A program made the position numbers and the translations under genes. 64,000 bases of DNA from Polyangium jinanense (lineage in GTDB: Bacteria; Myxococcota; Polyangia; Polyangiales; Polyangiaceae), in the NCBI RefSeq assembly GCF_028435365.1, contig NZ_JAGTJJ010000060.1, positions 1 to 64,000 on the forward strand, written 5' to 3'. The notes beneath the pieces were generated by a model. It searched no databases, was not told the DNA's origin, and was given only the letters and a program-made list of their open reading frames with translations. Of the stretch, positions 1 to 7,982 are shown piece after piece. Numbering within the stretch: the first letter of the stretch is position 1; each line of letters begins with the position of its first letter.

Positions 1-109
1 GGCAAGTCCTCCGGAGGACCCCCCGGATCCGTCACCATCAGCCGCGGGCTCGAACGACTGGCACCCGCAGCAGAGATGCTACGGGTGCTCAGGGAGAATG
101 GGCTCGCGA
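1..109. other. Non-coding left end of the window
   Basis: I see no credible gene here. A short stem can form between GCACCCG (61-67) and CGGGTGC (82-88). The stretch runs directly into the structured repeat that starts at 110. Confidence 0.4.
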
Positions 110-435
110 GATGAGACCAATGCTCAGAACCAGGGCAAGCCCTGGACCTCAGGGGGAAGAACTGCGCGATGCGCAGTTCTTCCCACAGGCCGGTGGCAAG
201 ACCAGGAAGGTGCGTTTCACGCCGTCGGCGTCATGGGTCGAGACGTCCGCGCTGCTGTCTTGGTGGGCAGGATCGTCGTTGGTCTTGACCTGGCCTGTTC
301 GATGAACTGCGCATCGCGCAGTTCATCGACCCCGGGTCCAGCGCTTGCGCTGGTCCAGGTCCAGGGGCGGATAGCCCCGGTGGGGCCTGGGGCAAAGCCC
401 CAGCGAAGCGCCTCCCAGATGAGACCAATGCTCAG
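110..435. repeat. Nested inverted-repeat element, copy A
   Basis: This is a non-coding block built from hairpins. They are CCAGGGC/GCCCTGG (130-136, 139-145), a 14-bp perfect stem GGGAAGAACTGCGC (154-167 with 171-184), a 13-bp stem CGATGAACTGCGC (300-312 with 316-328), CCAGCGC/GCGCTGG (338-344, 347-353), GGGGC/GCCCC (364-378) and TGGGGC/GCCCCA (388-402). The left half (about 128-204) is an imperfect inverted repeat of the right half (about 270-353), so the whole block can also fold as one long stem around a core (205-263) that has its own small stem, ACGCCG/CGGCGT (219-231). The 18-bp sequence GATGAGACCAATGCTCAG occurs at both edges (110-127 and 418-435). A second copy lies at 57350-57700. 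Confidence 0.85.
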
Positions 436-532
436 GCGGATTACGAGGTTCGGCGCGGCCTGAAACACGCTTTCGCGCCGGTCTTCGTCGCGATCTCGTC
501 GACGAAATGCGAGACCGAGTCGGACTCGTCCC

Positions 533-1261
533 TCACGCCGATTTGACGGACAAGGTCGAGAGTTGCTCCTCGATTTGCCCGATCAGCCACCCGATGAAAT
601 CCTCTTTTCGCATGACACGCGAGACGTGGAGCCCCGACCAGACCGGGGAGCGGACCGCGGAGGTGTCGCAGCTCTGCACGACGATGGGCAGATCGCGGGT
701 GCGGGCGTCGTTCCGGATCGCGCGGACGAGCTCCACCCCGTTCATCACCGGCATGTGAATGTCTGTGATGACCAGCGCGACCGGGTGCGTCTCGAGCATG
801 GAAAGCGCGTCGCGGCCATTCTCGGCCTCGAGCACCTGGAACTTCGGCGCCAGCACCGATCGATACACGCTACGCAAAAACGAATCGTCCTCGACGAGCA
901 GGATGGCCCCGCCCGTGGCCCCGCCGAGGACGCGTTCCACCACCGCCCGGAGCTCTGCCGCCGTGACCGGCTTCTCCACGTACCCCGAGACGCCCTGGAG
1001 GATGGCCTCGGCCTCGCGCTTCACGACCGTGACGAAGATCGTCGGGATGCCGTGGCTCCGGAGGACGCGGTTGACGGCAAACCCATCCATTTCCGACATC
1101 AGGACGTCGAGGATGGCGACGTCCGGTTGCCACGTCGAGACGACCCTGACCGCGTCGCGACCGCTCGGGCTCGTGCGCACTTCGTGCCCGACGTCGGCGA
1201 GGGCGGCGGCCATCCAGAGCCTGGTTTCGTCGTCGTCGTCCACGATCAAAAGCTTCGCCAT
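533..1261 (-). CDS. Response regulator with two receiver domains
   Basis: This 242-residue protein consists of two REC domains and nothing else, so it acts through protein contacts or as a phosphorelay carrier, not by binding DNA. Receiver 1 begins at the N-terminus (LLIVDDDDETR), has its phospho-acceptor in AILDVL and its conserved Lys in YVEKPV. Receiver 2 begins near residue 125 (ILLVEDDSF), with the acceptor Asp in ITDIHMP and a C-terminal Lys in MRKEDF. The start at 1261 is preceded by a purine-rich GAGGGAAGGA site. It is the last gene of a five-gene operon, 26 bp after the histidine kinase, which is its likely phosphodonor. A small stem CGAGTC/GACTCG (516-528) lies just past the stop. 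Confidence 0.9.
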   Translation of the reverse strand: MAKLLIVDDDDETRLWMAAALADVGHEVRTSPSGRDAVRVVSTWQPDVAILDVLMSEMDGFAVNRVLRSHGIPTIFVTVVKREAEAILQGVSGYVEKPVTAAELRAVVERVLGGATGGAILLVEDDSFLRSVYRSVLAPKFQVLEAENGRDALSMLETHPVALVITDIHMPVMNGVELVRAIRNDARTRDLPIVVQSCDTSAVRSPVWSGLHVSRVMRKEDFIGWLIGQIEEQLSTLSVKSA

Positions 1262-1287
1262 GGCCGGTCCTTCCCTCGGTCTGTCCT

Positions 1288-2415
1288 TCAGGCCGCCAGG
1301 GTCCCTGTCGAGGTGGGGGCCTTGCGGAGGCGGAACCAGAACCGAGCGCCTCCCTCGGGAAGCGTGGCGTACCCGATCGTGCCGCCCCAGCGCTCGACGG
1401 TGATGCGGCAGAAGTAAAGCCCGAGCCCCGTGCCCGCTTCGGGCCCGATCCCCCGGCCGAAGCGCTGGAACAGGCGCGTCGCGAGCGAAGGTGGCACGCC
1501 GGGTCCCTCGTCCTCGACGCTCACCTCGACGCACCTGTCCTCCTCGCGCGCGCGGACGCGCACGCAGCCCCCGACCGGGCTGTGGCGGACCGCGTTGTCG
1601 AGCAGGTTCGCGAGGACCCGCACGAGCCTGGGTTCGTCCGCGATGACGAGGCTCGGGAGCGGCGGCACCTCCCGCTCGATGCGCACGTTGCGGCCGCGCG
1701 CGGTGAGCTCGTGCTCGGCGACGACGCGGAAGATCCCGGCGCGCACATCGGAGACCGCGGTCTCCTCGTACGTGGTGTCGAGGTCGTCGTGCTCGGATGC
1801 GAACACGCTCAGAATCTCGCGGATCATCCCGCGCTGCCGGAGCGCCGCGTCGAGCGCGAGATCGATCAGGTCGCCGTCCTCGCCGGGCGGATTTCGCTCG
1901 TCGAGGGACGAGAGCACACCGAGGATCGTCTGGAGCGGGTTCGCGAGGTCGTGGACGATGCAATGCATGAGGATGTCCTTCTGCTCGATCTCGCGGGCGA
2001 GCGCGTCATGCGTGATGCGCAGCTCGCGGGCGCGCTGCAGGACCAGGCGCCGCTCGTGGAAGAGATCGTCGCAGCGGGTGATCACGAGCAGACGGCAAGG
2101 GCCCACGAGGAGCGCGGTCGCGGAGAGAGGCAGCTCCTCGCCATCGGTGGCGGTTTCGCACCAGAGGTCGGAGTCGAGCCGCGTCAGACCTCCGTTCGGC
2201 GCCTGCCAGACGGACTCCGCCTCGGGCAGGAAGACGGAAAGGAACGGGAACACGCTCTCCACGCGGATGGGCGTGTTCGCGTGGCGGACGCCCCGCAGCA
2301 TGCGCGAATACCAATCGGGCGCGTTGCCACGTTGCAAGAACGTGCCGTCCGGCTGGCGTTCGAGGACGACCTTCCCGAGGAATGCGAGGATCGAGCTGGC
2401 AATCGAGGTCTTCAT
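1288..2415 (-). CDS. Soluble sensor histidine kinase
   Basis: A 375-residue histidine kinase without membrane segments or signal peptide. The N-terminal 120 or so residues look like a small sensory domain of PAS type, which I cannot identify firmly. The dimerisation/phospho-acceptor helix carries HDLANPLQ (H box). The ATPase domain shows an N box (LANLLDNAVRHS), a G1 box (DEGPGVP), an F box (FQRFGRG) and a G2 box (GTGLGLYF). The start is placed at MKTSIASS, because upstream codons would run into the GTPase gene. It lies 13 bp after the GTPase and 26 bp before the double-receiver regulator, so the three are very probably co-transcribed. Being cytoplasmic, it probably senses an internal cue or another operon product. 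Confidence 0.9.
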   Translation of the reverse strand: MKTSIASSILAFLGKVVLERQPDGTFLQRGNAPDWYSRMLRGVRHANTPIRVESVFPFLSVFLPEAESVWQAPNGGLTRLDSDLWCETATDGEELPLSATALLVGPCRLLVITRCDDLFHERRLVLQRARELRITHDALAREIEQKDILMHCIVHDLANPLQTILGVLSSLDERNPPGEDGDLIDLALDAALRQRGMIREILSVFASEHDDLDTTYEETAVSDVRAGIFRVVAEHELTARGRNVRIEREVPPLPSLVIADEPRLVRVLANLLDNAVRHSPVGGCVRVRAREEDRCVEVSVEDEGPGVPPSLATRLFQRFGRGIGPEAGTGLGLYFCRITVERWGGTIGYATLPEGGARFWFRLRKAPTSTGTLAA

Positions 2416-2428
2416 GCAGGCCTGCCCT

Positions 2429-2932
2429 TCAGCGCTGGAGCAGTGCGTGGCCGAGCGCGCGGAAAGCTTCTTCGACGCCCGCGCCGGTCTTCGCGCTGGT
2501 CTCGAAGACGGGCCCGTGCGCGGCGAGCTCACGCTCGTAGGCGTCGTCGAGCTCCCAGAAGGCGCGCAGATCGGCCTTGTTCAGAACGAGGACACGAGGC
2601 ACGTCGCCCACGACCTCCGTGGCGGCGTGGTGGAGGGCCATCGCGGTCTCTACCGTGGCGCGGCGGGTCCCGTCGGCGACGAGCAGGTAGCCCGCGGCGC
2701 CGCGCAGGTACGAGAGGCGGACGCGCTGGAACTCGTCCTCGCCGCTGAGATCCCAGAGCACCAGGACAATCTCGTGATCGCCGTAGGTGAGGTGCTTCGT
2801 CTCGATCTTCGTGCCGATCGTGGTCAGGTACTGATCGGAAAAAATGCTCCGGACGAAGCGCATGACGAGGCTCGTCTTGCCGACGCCCGTCGCGCCGAGC
2901 AGGCACACCTTCCGCTTCTCCAGCGTGCTCAT
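2429..2932 (-). CDS. Small Ras/Rab-like GTPase
   Basis: A 167-residue single-domain GTPase with the full Ras-type motif set: G1 GATGVGKT (about 13-20), switch I Thr in TTIGTK, G3 WDLSGED (about 60-66), G4 NKAD and G5 ETSAKTG. It has no lipidation motif or membrane helix. Its ATG overlaps the stop of the upstream OmpA-domain gene (ATGA, 2929-2932), which suggests translational coupling and stoichiometric production. Bacterial relatives include the Rab-like GTPases and MglA. The upstream partner may contain a roadblock-like domain, the fold of the MglA partner MglB, so I infer that GTPase and membrane protein work together, with the downstream kinase/regulator pair as output or control. Confidence 0.9.
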   Translation of the reverse strand: MSTLEKRKVCLLGATGVGKTSLVMRFVRSIFSDQYLTTIGTKIETKHLTYGDHEIVLVLWDLSGEDEFQRVRLSYLRGAAGYLLVADGTRRATVETAMALHHAATEVVGDVPRVLVLNKADLRAFWELDDAYERELAAHGPVFETSAKTGAGVEEAFRALGHALLQR

Positions 2933-4659
2933 GACCCCTCGTTCATCGGCGAAAGGTGCACGTGGAAGGTGACCTTGCGCCCGGCCAGATCCGCGTGACC
3001 CACGCCTCGCACGGAGAGCCGATCCGTCGCGACGCCGCGCTCGTTGAGCTCGGCCGCCACGCTCGACGCGCGCTCCTCGCTGAGGCGCTGGTTCTTCTCG
3101 GGTGTGCCCGTCGCGTCGGCGTGCCCCACGATCTCGATCCGCGCGGTGAGGCCGCCCCGCGGGGCGGCGTCGAGGAGCGCCTGCACGGCGCGCGCCGCGG
3201 CGTCGAGGCGGGCGTGCTCGGCGCGTGGCGGCGTTGCCGAGCCGGGCGGGAACGAGATCTGGAGGCCCTCCAGCGTGGCCGCCGCGGCCCTCGCGGACGT
3301 GAGGGCCTCGGCCTCGAAGAGGCGCGTGTCGTCGAGCGCCGTGACGCCCGGCAGGCTCGTGGCGAGCAGACGCGCCCGGTCGATCCATGCGCGCTCGGCG
3401 ACGCCCGCGGCCACGAGCGTCCCGCCTGCGAGGCGCAGCGAGACCCCGGACGGAGGCCGCAGCACCTGGACCGCGCGTCGCTCCGTGATCGGAGGATCCA
3501 GCGAGTAGATCGGCTTGAAGCGCAGCTCGACGTCGGACGCGCGCAAGCCGTGGGGCGCGAGCAGGGCGGCGGGGTTTTTCGCGAGCGGATCCCCGAGCCC
3601 TTCGACGAAGCGGCGTCCCCCGTCGCGCCCCGTCCGCGTGACCGTCACGCCGGGCTCCTCGCCGAGCGCCTCCACGTACGCGTCGAACCGCGCGTTTCGG
3701 TCGTGCACGACCTTCCACCCGATCCCGGCGCCGACCAGGGCGAGGACCGCGATCGCGGCGAGCGCGAGGGTGCCGCGGCGTCGGCTCTCCGGCTTCTGAA
3801 CGCGCTCCTCCCGCATGCACCCGACGAGCGCGTCGCGGGTCGGCTCGAACGCGGCCGCGTCCCCTTTGAACTGCTCGAGCGGGGCCGCGTAGGTTCGGTG
3901 GATCTGCTCCAGCGTCTCGGCGAGCGACGCCGCCACGTCCTTCGTGGCGACGCCGCGGACGATGGCGACCAGCACGGCGCGCGGCCCGTGCTCGACGACG
4001 CCCGTGAGCCCACCGACGCAGAAGCGCGACAGATCCGCCTCTTTTTCCGCGTGAAACGCGTCCCGCGCGAAGTCGTCGATGGCCGCGAGCATCGCCGACA
4101 CCTGATCGGGATCCTCCGCCGCCACGTTCTCCGCCGCGACGTGCTGCAACACGAGCCCGCTCTCGCGATGCACCAGAAACACGTGCTCCACCCGGTAGGC
4201 GAGGTTGTGGAGCATCACGACCTCGACGAACGGCCGGCCGGTGCGGGCCGCCTCGATGCGCCAGCGCAGGCTCTCCAGCGTCATCGTCTGCTGCACCATG
4301 TCGTCGAGCCGCTGGAGGAGCGCTTCGACCGCGGCGCGGGCGGCCTTCCGGACGGCGGGGCCGATCGACGGGAAGATGGCGTCGGCGAAGAGCTCCGGGT
4401 TTTTCCGGACCGTCTCGTGGATGCTCGACAGCATGAGCGGCTGCATCGCGGACGAGAGCTCCTCGCCGCGCTTCTGGCTCACGACGGCGGCCTGGGGCAG
4501 CACCTCGCCGATGGCCTCGGCGAGGGCCTCGGGGGTCTCGAGCTTGTGTTCGAGGGACTTCAGCCGCTCCTGCTCGGGCTTCACGAGGAACGGACGCAGG
4601 TCGTCGAGGGTGTAGTCGTGTTCTCGCCGCCGCGCCCGCGCTCGCAGGCGGGCGCTCAT
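2929..4659 (-). CDS. Inner-membrane protein with cytoplasmic roadblock-like and periplasmic OmpA domains
   Basis: A 576-residue protein without a signal peptide. Residues 1-290 are cytoplasmic and charged. Within them, about 150-245 (from VEHVFLVHRESGLVLQHV to PRAVLVAIVRG) has the strand-helix-strand pattern of a Roadblock/LC7 domain; this is my reading and needs a profile search. A single membrane helix (about 296-316) follows an RRR stop-transfer cluster. The periplasmic part has BON-like sequence and ends in an OmpA/MotB peptidoglycan-binding domain (IEIVGHADATGT, NQRLSEERA). The gene overlaps both neighbours by ATGA junctions. The plan suits a link between the cell wall and a cytoplasmic GTPase. 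Confidence 0.85.
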   Translation of the reverse strand: MSARLRARARRREHDYTLDDLRPFLVKPEQERLKSLEHKLETPEALAEAIGEVLPQAAVVSQKRGEELSSAMQPLMLSSIHETVRKNPELFADAIFPSIGPAVRKAARAAVEALLQRLDDMVQQTMTLESLRWRIEAARTGRPFVEVVMLHNLAYRVEHVFLVHRESGLVLQHVAAENVAAEDPDQVSAMLAAIDDFARDAFHAEKEADLSRFCVGGLTGVVEHGPRAVLVAIVRGVATKDVAASLAETLEQIHRTYAAPLEQFKGDAAAFEPTRDALVGCMREERVQKPESRRRGTLALAAIAVLALVGAGIGWKVVHDRNARFDAYVEALGEEPGVTVTRTGRDGGRRFVEGLGDPLAKNPAALLAPHGLRASDVELRFKPIYSLDPPITERRAVQVLRPPSGVSLRLAGGTLVAAGVAERAWIDRARLLATSLPGVTALDDTRLFEAEALTSARAAAATLEGLQISFPPGSATPPRAEHARLDAAARAVQALLDAAPRGGLTARIEIVGHADATGTPEKNQRLSEERASSVAAELNERGVATDRLSVRGVGHADLAGRKVTFHVHLSPMNEGS

Positions 4660-5222
4660 GACTGCTCGGCGCGAGGCTCCGGGGTGCGTGCGGCCTCGAC
4701 GACCCCGCTTGCGGGGCCGGCGGCCTCCGAGGGCTCGCCGGTGTACAGGGCGAGTTCACGCTGGAGCGTGGACATGAGCTCGTCCCTGAGGGAGCGTGAT
4801 TGCTCGACGAACCCCTTGGCCTCGTCGAGGATTTGCTGCCGGAAATCACGCTGCGCCCGGATCAGCCCGTCCTCGAGCTTCTTGATACGCTGGTCGAGCT
4901 CGGCGACGGCGTCCCGCGCCTCGCGCGCGACGTTGTTCAGGGCGGCCATCTGGGCGGTGTGGTCGGCTTCCCGCTGCGCGCTCTGCGCGTCCGTTTCGCG
5001 CTTCACGTGGGCTTCGAGCACGTCGATCATGCGCCTCGTATCGGCGCGCAGCTCTTCGCCCTGCGACGCGACCAGGCCCTCGATGCGGGCGATCTTTCGC
5101 TCAAAATCGCGAACGTAGGCGCCGAACAGGATCTCGCGCACCTGATCGAGGCTGTTCGCCGGCGACGGCGCGGCGTGCGTGGTCCCCCTGCTTTCGAGCT
5201 CTGCTCGTGCACTCGGGTTCAT
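4656..5222 (-). CDS. Coiled-coil protein of the GTPase operon
   Basis: A 188-residue hydrophilic protein without signal or membrane segment. Residues about 45-165 are almost all helical heptads rich in Glu, Arg, Ala and Gln, so a long coiled coil is expected. I do not recognise a family. The start at 5222 is preceded by GAGGGGAG at a good distance, so it is preferred to an upstream ATG at 5309. Its stop overlaps the start of the OmpA-domain gene (4656-4659). As the first gene of the operon it is probably a scaffold or adaptor for the GTPase/membrane complex. The 240-bp gap upstream (5223-5462) should hold the operon promoter, but I see no clear -35/-10 pair there. Confidence 0.8.
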   Translation of the reverse strand: MNPSARAELESRGTTHAAPSPANSLDQVREILFGAYVRDFERKIARIEGLVASQGEELRADTRRMIDVLEAHVKRETDAQSAQREADHTAQMAALNNVAREARDAVAELDQRIKKLEDGLIRAQRDFRQQILDEAKGFVEQSRSLRDELMSTLQRELALYTGEPSEAAGPASGVVEAARTPEPRAEQS

Positions 5223-5462
5223 GGCTCCCCTCGTCGTGGACGGCCTCTCGCGTGGATTTTGCCGCGAGCGTTCCGGGCCGCCTTGTCGTCCAGATGCGCT
5301 GGAATCCATAGGAAAATGACTCCCTTGGCCGCAGCGGATCCATAAAGCGGTGGACGCGCATCGCCACCCCGCGGCGCCGTGCGCACCCAGCCGCTCACCG
5401 ATCGGCTCGGCCGGCGATCGCCCCTCGAACGATCCCTCCGGCCGCCCGTGGCTTTCGATTGC

Positions 5463-7370
5463 TCAGAACTGCTGCTCGATCTCGATCAGCCGCTCCTCGA
5501 AATCCATCTTCTTACGAGGGGCGGTGGGGCTCGGCGCGGGCGGTGATTGCATCTGCTTGCGCCGCACGTCGAACACGAGCGACGGCGGGTATTCGACCTG
5601 GTACGACACGCGGAACTCGCGCTCCTCGCGCGGCGCGAGCGTCACCTTGAAGCGGACGATCCCCTTCGCGTCCGGCTTCTCGTTCGGGGTGATCTTGACG
5701 TTGCTCACGCGAATCTCGGTGTTCTCCGAGACGGGGATACGCTCGGCGAGGACCACCGTGACGGGGCGATCCGAGAGGTTTTTCGCTTTGCTCACGAACG
5801 AGAGCTGCATGCGGTTTCGCGCGTTGCGCTGGAGCGAGCTCTGGTGTTTGTCGAGCTCCCGCGTCAGCTTGACCTGATCGGCGACGCTGAAGAAAACGGA
5901 AAAGTCCTCGTCTTTCGCGACGAACTCGATGTCGGTCATGCCGAGGAACGCGCCGTCCTGGTACCGCGCGACGCTGCCGGGCAGGAGCGGCTGGCTCGTC
6001 TTGTTGGCCATCTCCAGGGTGATGGCGGCATTGAGGGATTCCTCCGGGGCGGCGATGATGTGGCGCTGGGCCTTGATGCGGCTCGAGCCGATGCGCAGCC
6101 GGATCGAACGACCGTCCGAGCGGACGATCGCCGGATCCTTCGCGGTGAAATGCGCCGTCGTGCCGCGCGTCTGCAGGCCCTGGAAAATTTGCACCGTCTT
6201 GCTTTGCACGCGCTCGAGCAGCGCCAGGTTTGACGAATAGGATTGCTCGAACTGCTCGACCTCGGAGATGCGCTGCGACGTTGCCTGGTTCATCCGGTTC
6301 CAGTGGCGGTTCTGCTCCTCGAATTTCTTTTGCGCGGCGCTGAACGACGTCACCTGCCGCGTCACGCTCCGGGTTACCTCCTGGGTCTTGCCGAGCGCCA
6401 GCATTTCGAGCTCGGGGATGCGCTCGCTGTCGGAGGAAGATTGCGTGGAGAACGAGAGCTCCGCGTGGCTCCAATCTTCGCCCGTCGTCTGCGTGACCAC
6501 GGCGAACGACGTGAGCTCCACCCAGTCGGGATCGGCTGCGCTCGCGCGCACCTCGTGCATCGGCTCCCACGTGGCGCCGGGCGTGGCGTACGTCAGCGTC
6601 AACGTCGCATTGCCGGCGGCGCTGCCTTGCACCGTCACGAGCACGGTCGTCTCTTCCAGCTTGGTCAGGCGGCGGAGCTCTTCGAGGTTCTTGGCGCTCG
6701 CCTCCACGTCGGGGGCGAGCTGCTCGCGTGCAGCCTGCACCTCGCGCCGCGACGCGCTCGTCTTGCGCAGCGCCCCGGAGACGAAATCGATCACCTGCCC
6801 GTACGTATCGACCTTGATGTCGCGGGTGACGGCGTCCCCTTCGAGCTTCTGCACGGAAAACACCTTGATCGATTCGACGTGCTCCTGCTGCGCGTCCAGG
6901 ATCGCGAGCTCGTCGTCGAGCGCTTGCAGCTTCCGGAGCAGCGCCTTGTGTTTTTCCTCGACCTTGCGAAACCCTTCATCCGTGGATCGCGCCAGAAAGC
7001 GCCGCTCGACGGCCACGTCCACGATCTTGCCGGTGCTCGTCGACGCACGCACGGAGCCTTCATCGACCCAGCCGGGCAGCTTCTTGAAACGGAAGACCGT
7101 GGGCTCGGCCGTGAGCGCTACCGTCGCCTCGCGGCTCACGAGCGCCCGATCCGAGTACACGGTCACCTTCGTGATACGCGACGCCACGCCTCGGTCGGCG
7201 GGGTCCTCGACCGTATCTGCGACGGTCGCCGCCAGGGCGAACACGGGCGGCGTGCTCTGCGGTGGAGCTTCCGCGCGTGGTGTCACGGGCGAGGGCGTGC
7301 TCGTGCAACCGAGGGCCGCGGAGAACAGGAGGGAGAGGGCAATCCACTTCGAAGGGAGGGGCGGCGTCAT
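5463..7370 (-). CDS. MuiA-family lipoprotein (DUF4139/DUF4140)
   Basis: A 635-residue protein with a lipoprotein signal (start at MTPPLPSKW, lipobox ending in Cys near residue 22). The N-terminal part starts with KVTVYSDRALVSREATVAL, typical of the DUF4140 strand region of mucoidy-inhibitor MuiA proteins. The middle has long helices (about 120-240). The C-terminal half has the DUF4139 pattern, ending in a conserved KVTLAPREEREFRVSYQVEYP-type stretch. The biochemical role of the family is unknown; members are envelope proteins named after an effect on mucoid growth. The gene diverges from a DinB gene across 84 bp (7371-7454). Confidence 0.85.
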   Translation of the reverse strand: MTPPLPSKWIALSLLFSAALGCTSTPSPVTPRAEAPPQSTPPVFALAATVADTVEDPADRGVASRITKVTVYSDRALVSREATVALTAEPTVFRFKKLPGWVDEGSVRASTSTGKIVDVAVERRFLARSTDEGFRKVEEKHKALLRKLQALDDELAILDAQQEHVESIKVFSVQKLEGDAVTRDIKVDTYGQVIDFVSGALRKTSASRREVQAAREQLAPDVEASAKNLEELRRLTKLEETTVLVTVQGSAAGNATLTLTYATPGATWEPMHEVRASAADPDWVELTSFAVVTQTTGEDWSHAELSFSTQSSSDSERIPELEMLALGKTQEVTRSVTRQVTSFSAAQKKFEEQNRHWNRMNQATSQRISEVEQFEQSYSSNLALLERVQSKTVQIFQGLQTRGTTAHFTAKDPAIVRSDGRSIRLRIGSSRIKAQRHIIAAPEESLNAAITLEMANKTSQPLLPGSVARYQDGAFLGMTDIEFVAKDEDFSVFFSVADQVKLTRELDKHQSSLQRNARNRMQLSFVSKAKNLSDRPVTVVLAERIPVSENTEIRVSNVKITPNEKPDAKGIVRFKVTLAPREEREFRVSYQVEYPPSLVFDVRRKQMQSPPAPSPTAPRKKMDFEERLIEIEQQF

Positions 7371-7454
7371 GGAGATCCCTACTGTACGAACGAGACGCGC
7401 CCAGGATCTATCCGAATGTGTGACGTGGCCAGCCGCACCGGGTAGCATGCCGCC

Positions 7455-7982
7455 ATGTTGCTACCGACGCTGCGCTACCAGCTCGACGTGTCGTGGTCGC
7501 TTTTGGCCCTTCACCTCGACGGCTTGACCGACGAAATGTGCTTGTGGGAGCCCGCGCCCGGGGCGTGGACGGTCCGGCCGACGAGCGGACGCTGGGTCGC
7601 CGATCTCGTCTTGCCCGAGCCGGATCCTCCGCCCACGACCACCATCGGCTGGGTGACCTGGCACATCGGCTGGTGGTGGACGGGGGCGCATGCGCATACG
7701 TTCGGCGCGCGGCGCGGCGAGGCGCTCGACATGATCGAGCACGCGAAAACCGTGGACTGGCCGGGCAGCGCCGCGGGCGCCGCCGCGTGGCTGACCCGCT
7801 TGCGTGATCAATGGACGCAGGCGCTCGACGGTCTCACGGAGGCCGAACTGGACCAGCATATCGCGTGGTTCGACAAACCCTTGAGTCACGTGATTGCCTG
7901 GGCAAACATCGAGCTCATGAAGAACGCCGCCGAGATCGGCCAGTCACGGCTCTTGTACAGAGCGCGAAACGGCCGCGCCTAG
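7455..7982 (+). CDS. DinB-family protein
   Basis: A 175-residue protein of the DinB/YfiT-like superfamily, which forms four-helix bundles often binding a divalent metal through three His residues. Visible signs are LRYQLDVSWSLLALHLDGL at the N-terminus, then PAPGAWTVRP, WVTWHIGWWW with a central His, and a C-terminal His in KPLSHVIAWAN. Known family members act in thiol-dependent transfer or detoxification, but no substrate can be named here. Its stop codon overlaps the stop of the convergent gene (7979-7982, CTAG shared). Confidence 0.8.
   Translation: MLLPTLRYQLDVSWSLLALHLDGLTDEMCLWEPAPGAWTVRPTSGRWVADLVLPEPDPPPTTTIGWVTWHIGWWWTGAHAHTFGARRGEALDMIEHAKTVDWPGSAAGAAAWLTRLRDQWTQALDGLTEAELDQHIAWFDKPLSHVIAWANIELMKNAAEIGQSRLLYRARNGRA

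Noticed and set aside
98..468. Short open frames on both strands within repeat copy A
   Set aside because: They are by-products of the hairpins, are not kept in copy B, and have no ribosome site.
2956..5118. A 720-codon frame on the plus strand opposite the GTPase operon
   Set aside because: It lies antisense to three genes with clear domains and ATGA overlaps and has the Arg/Glu bias of a shadow frame.
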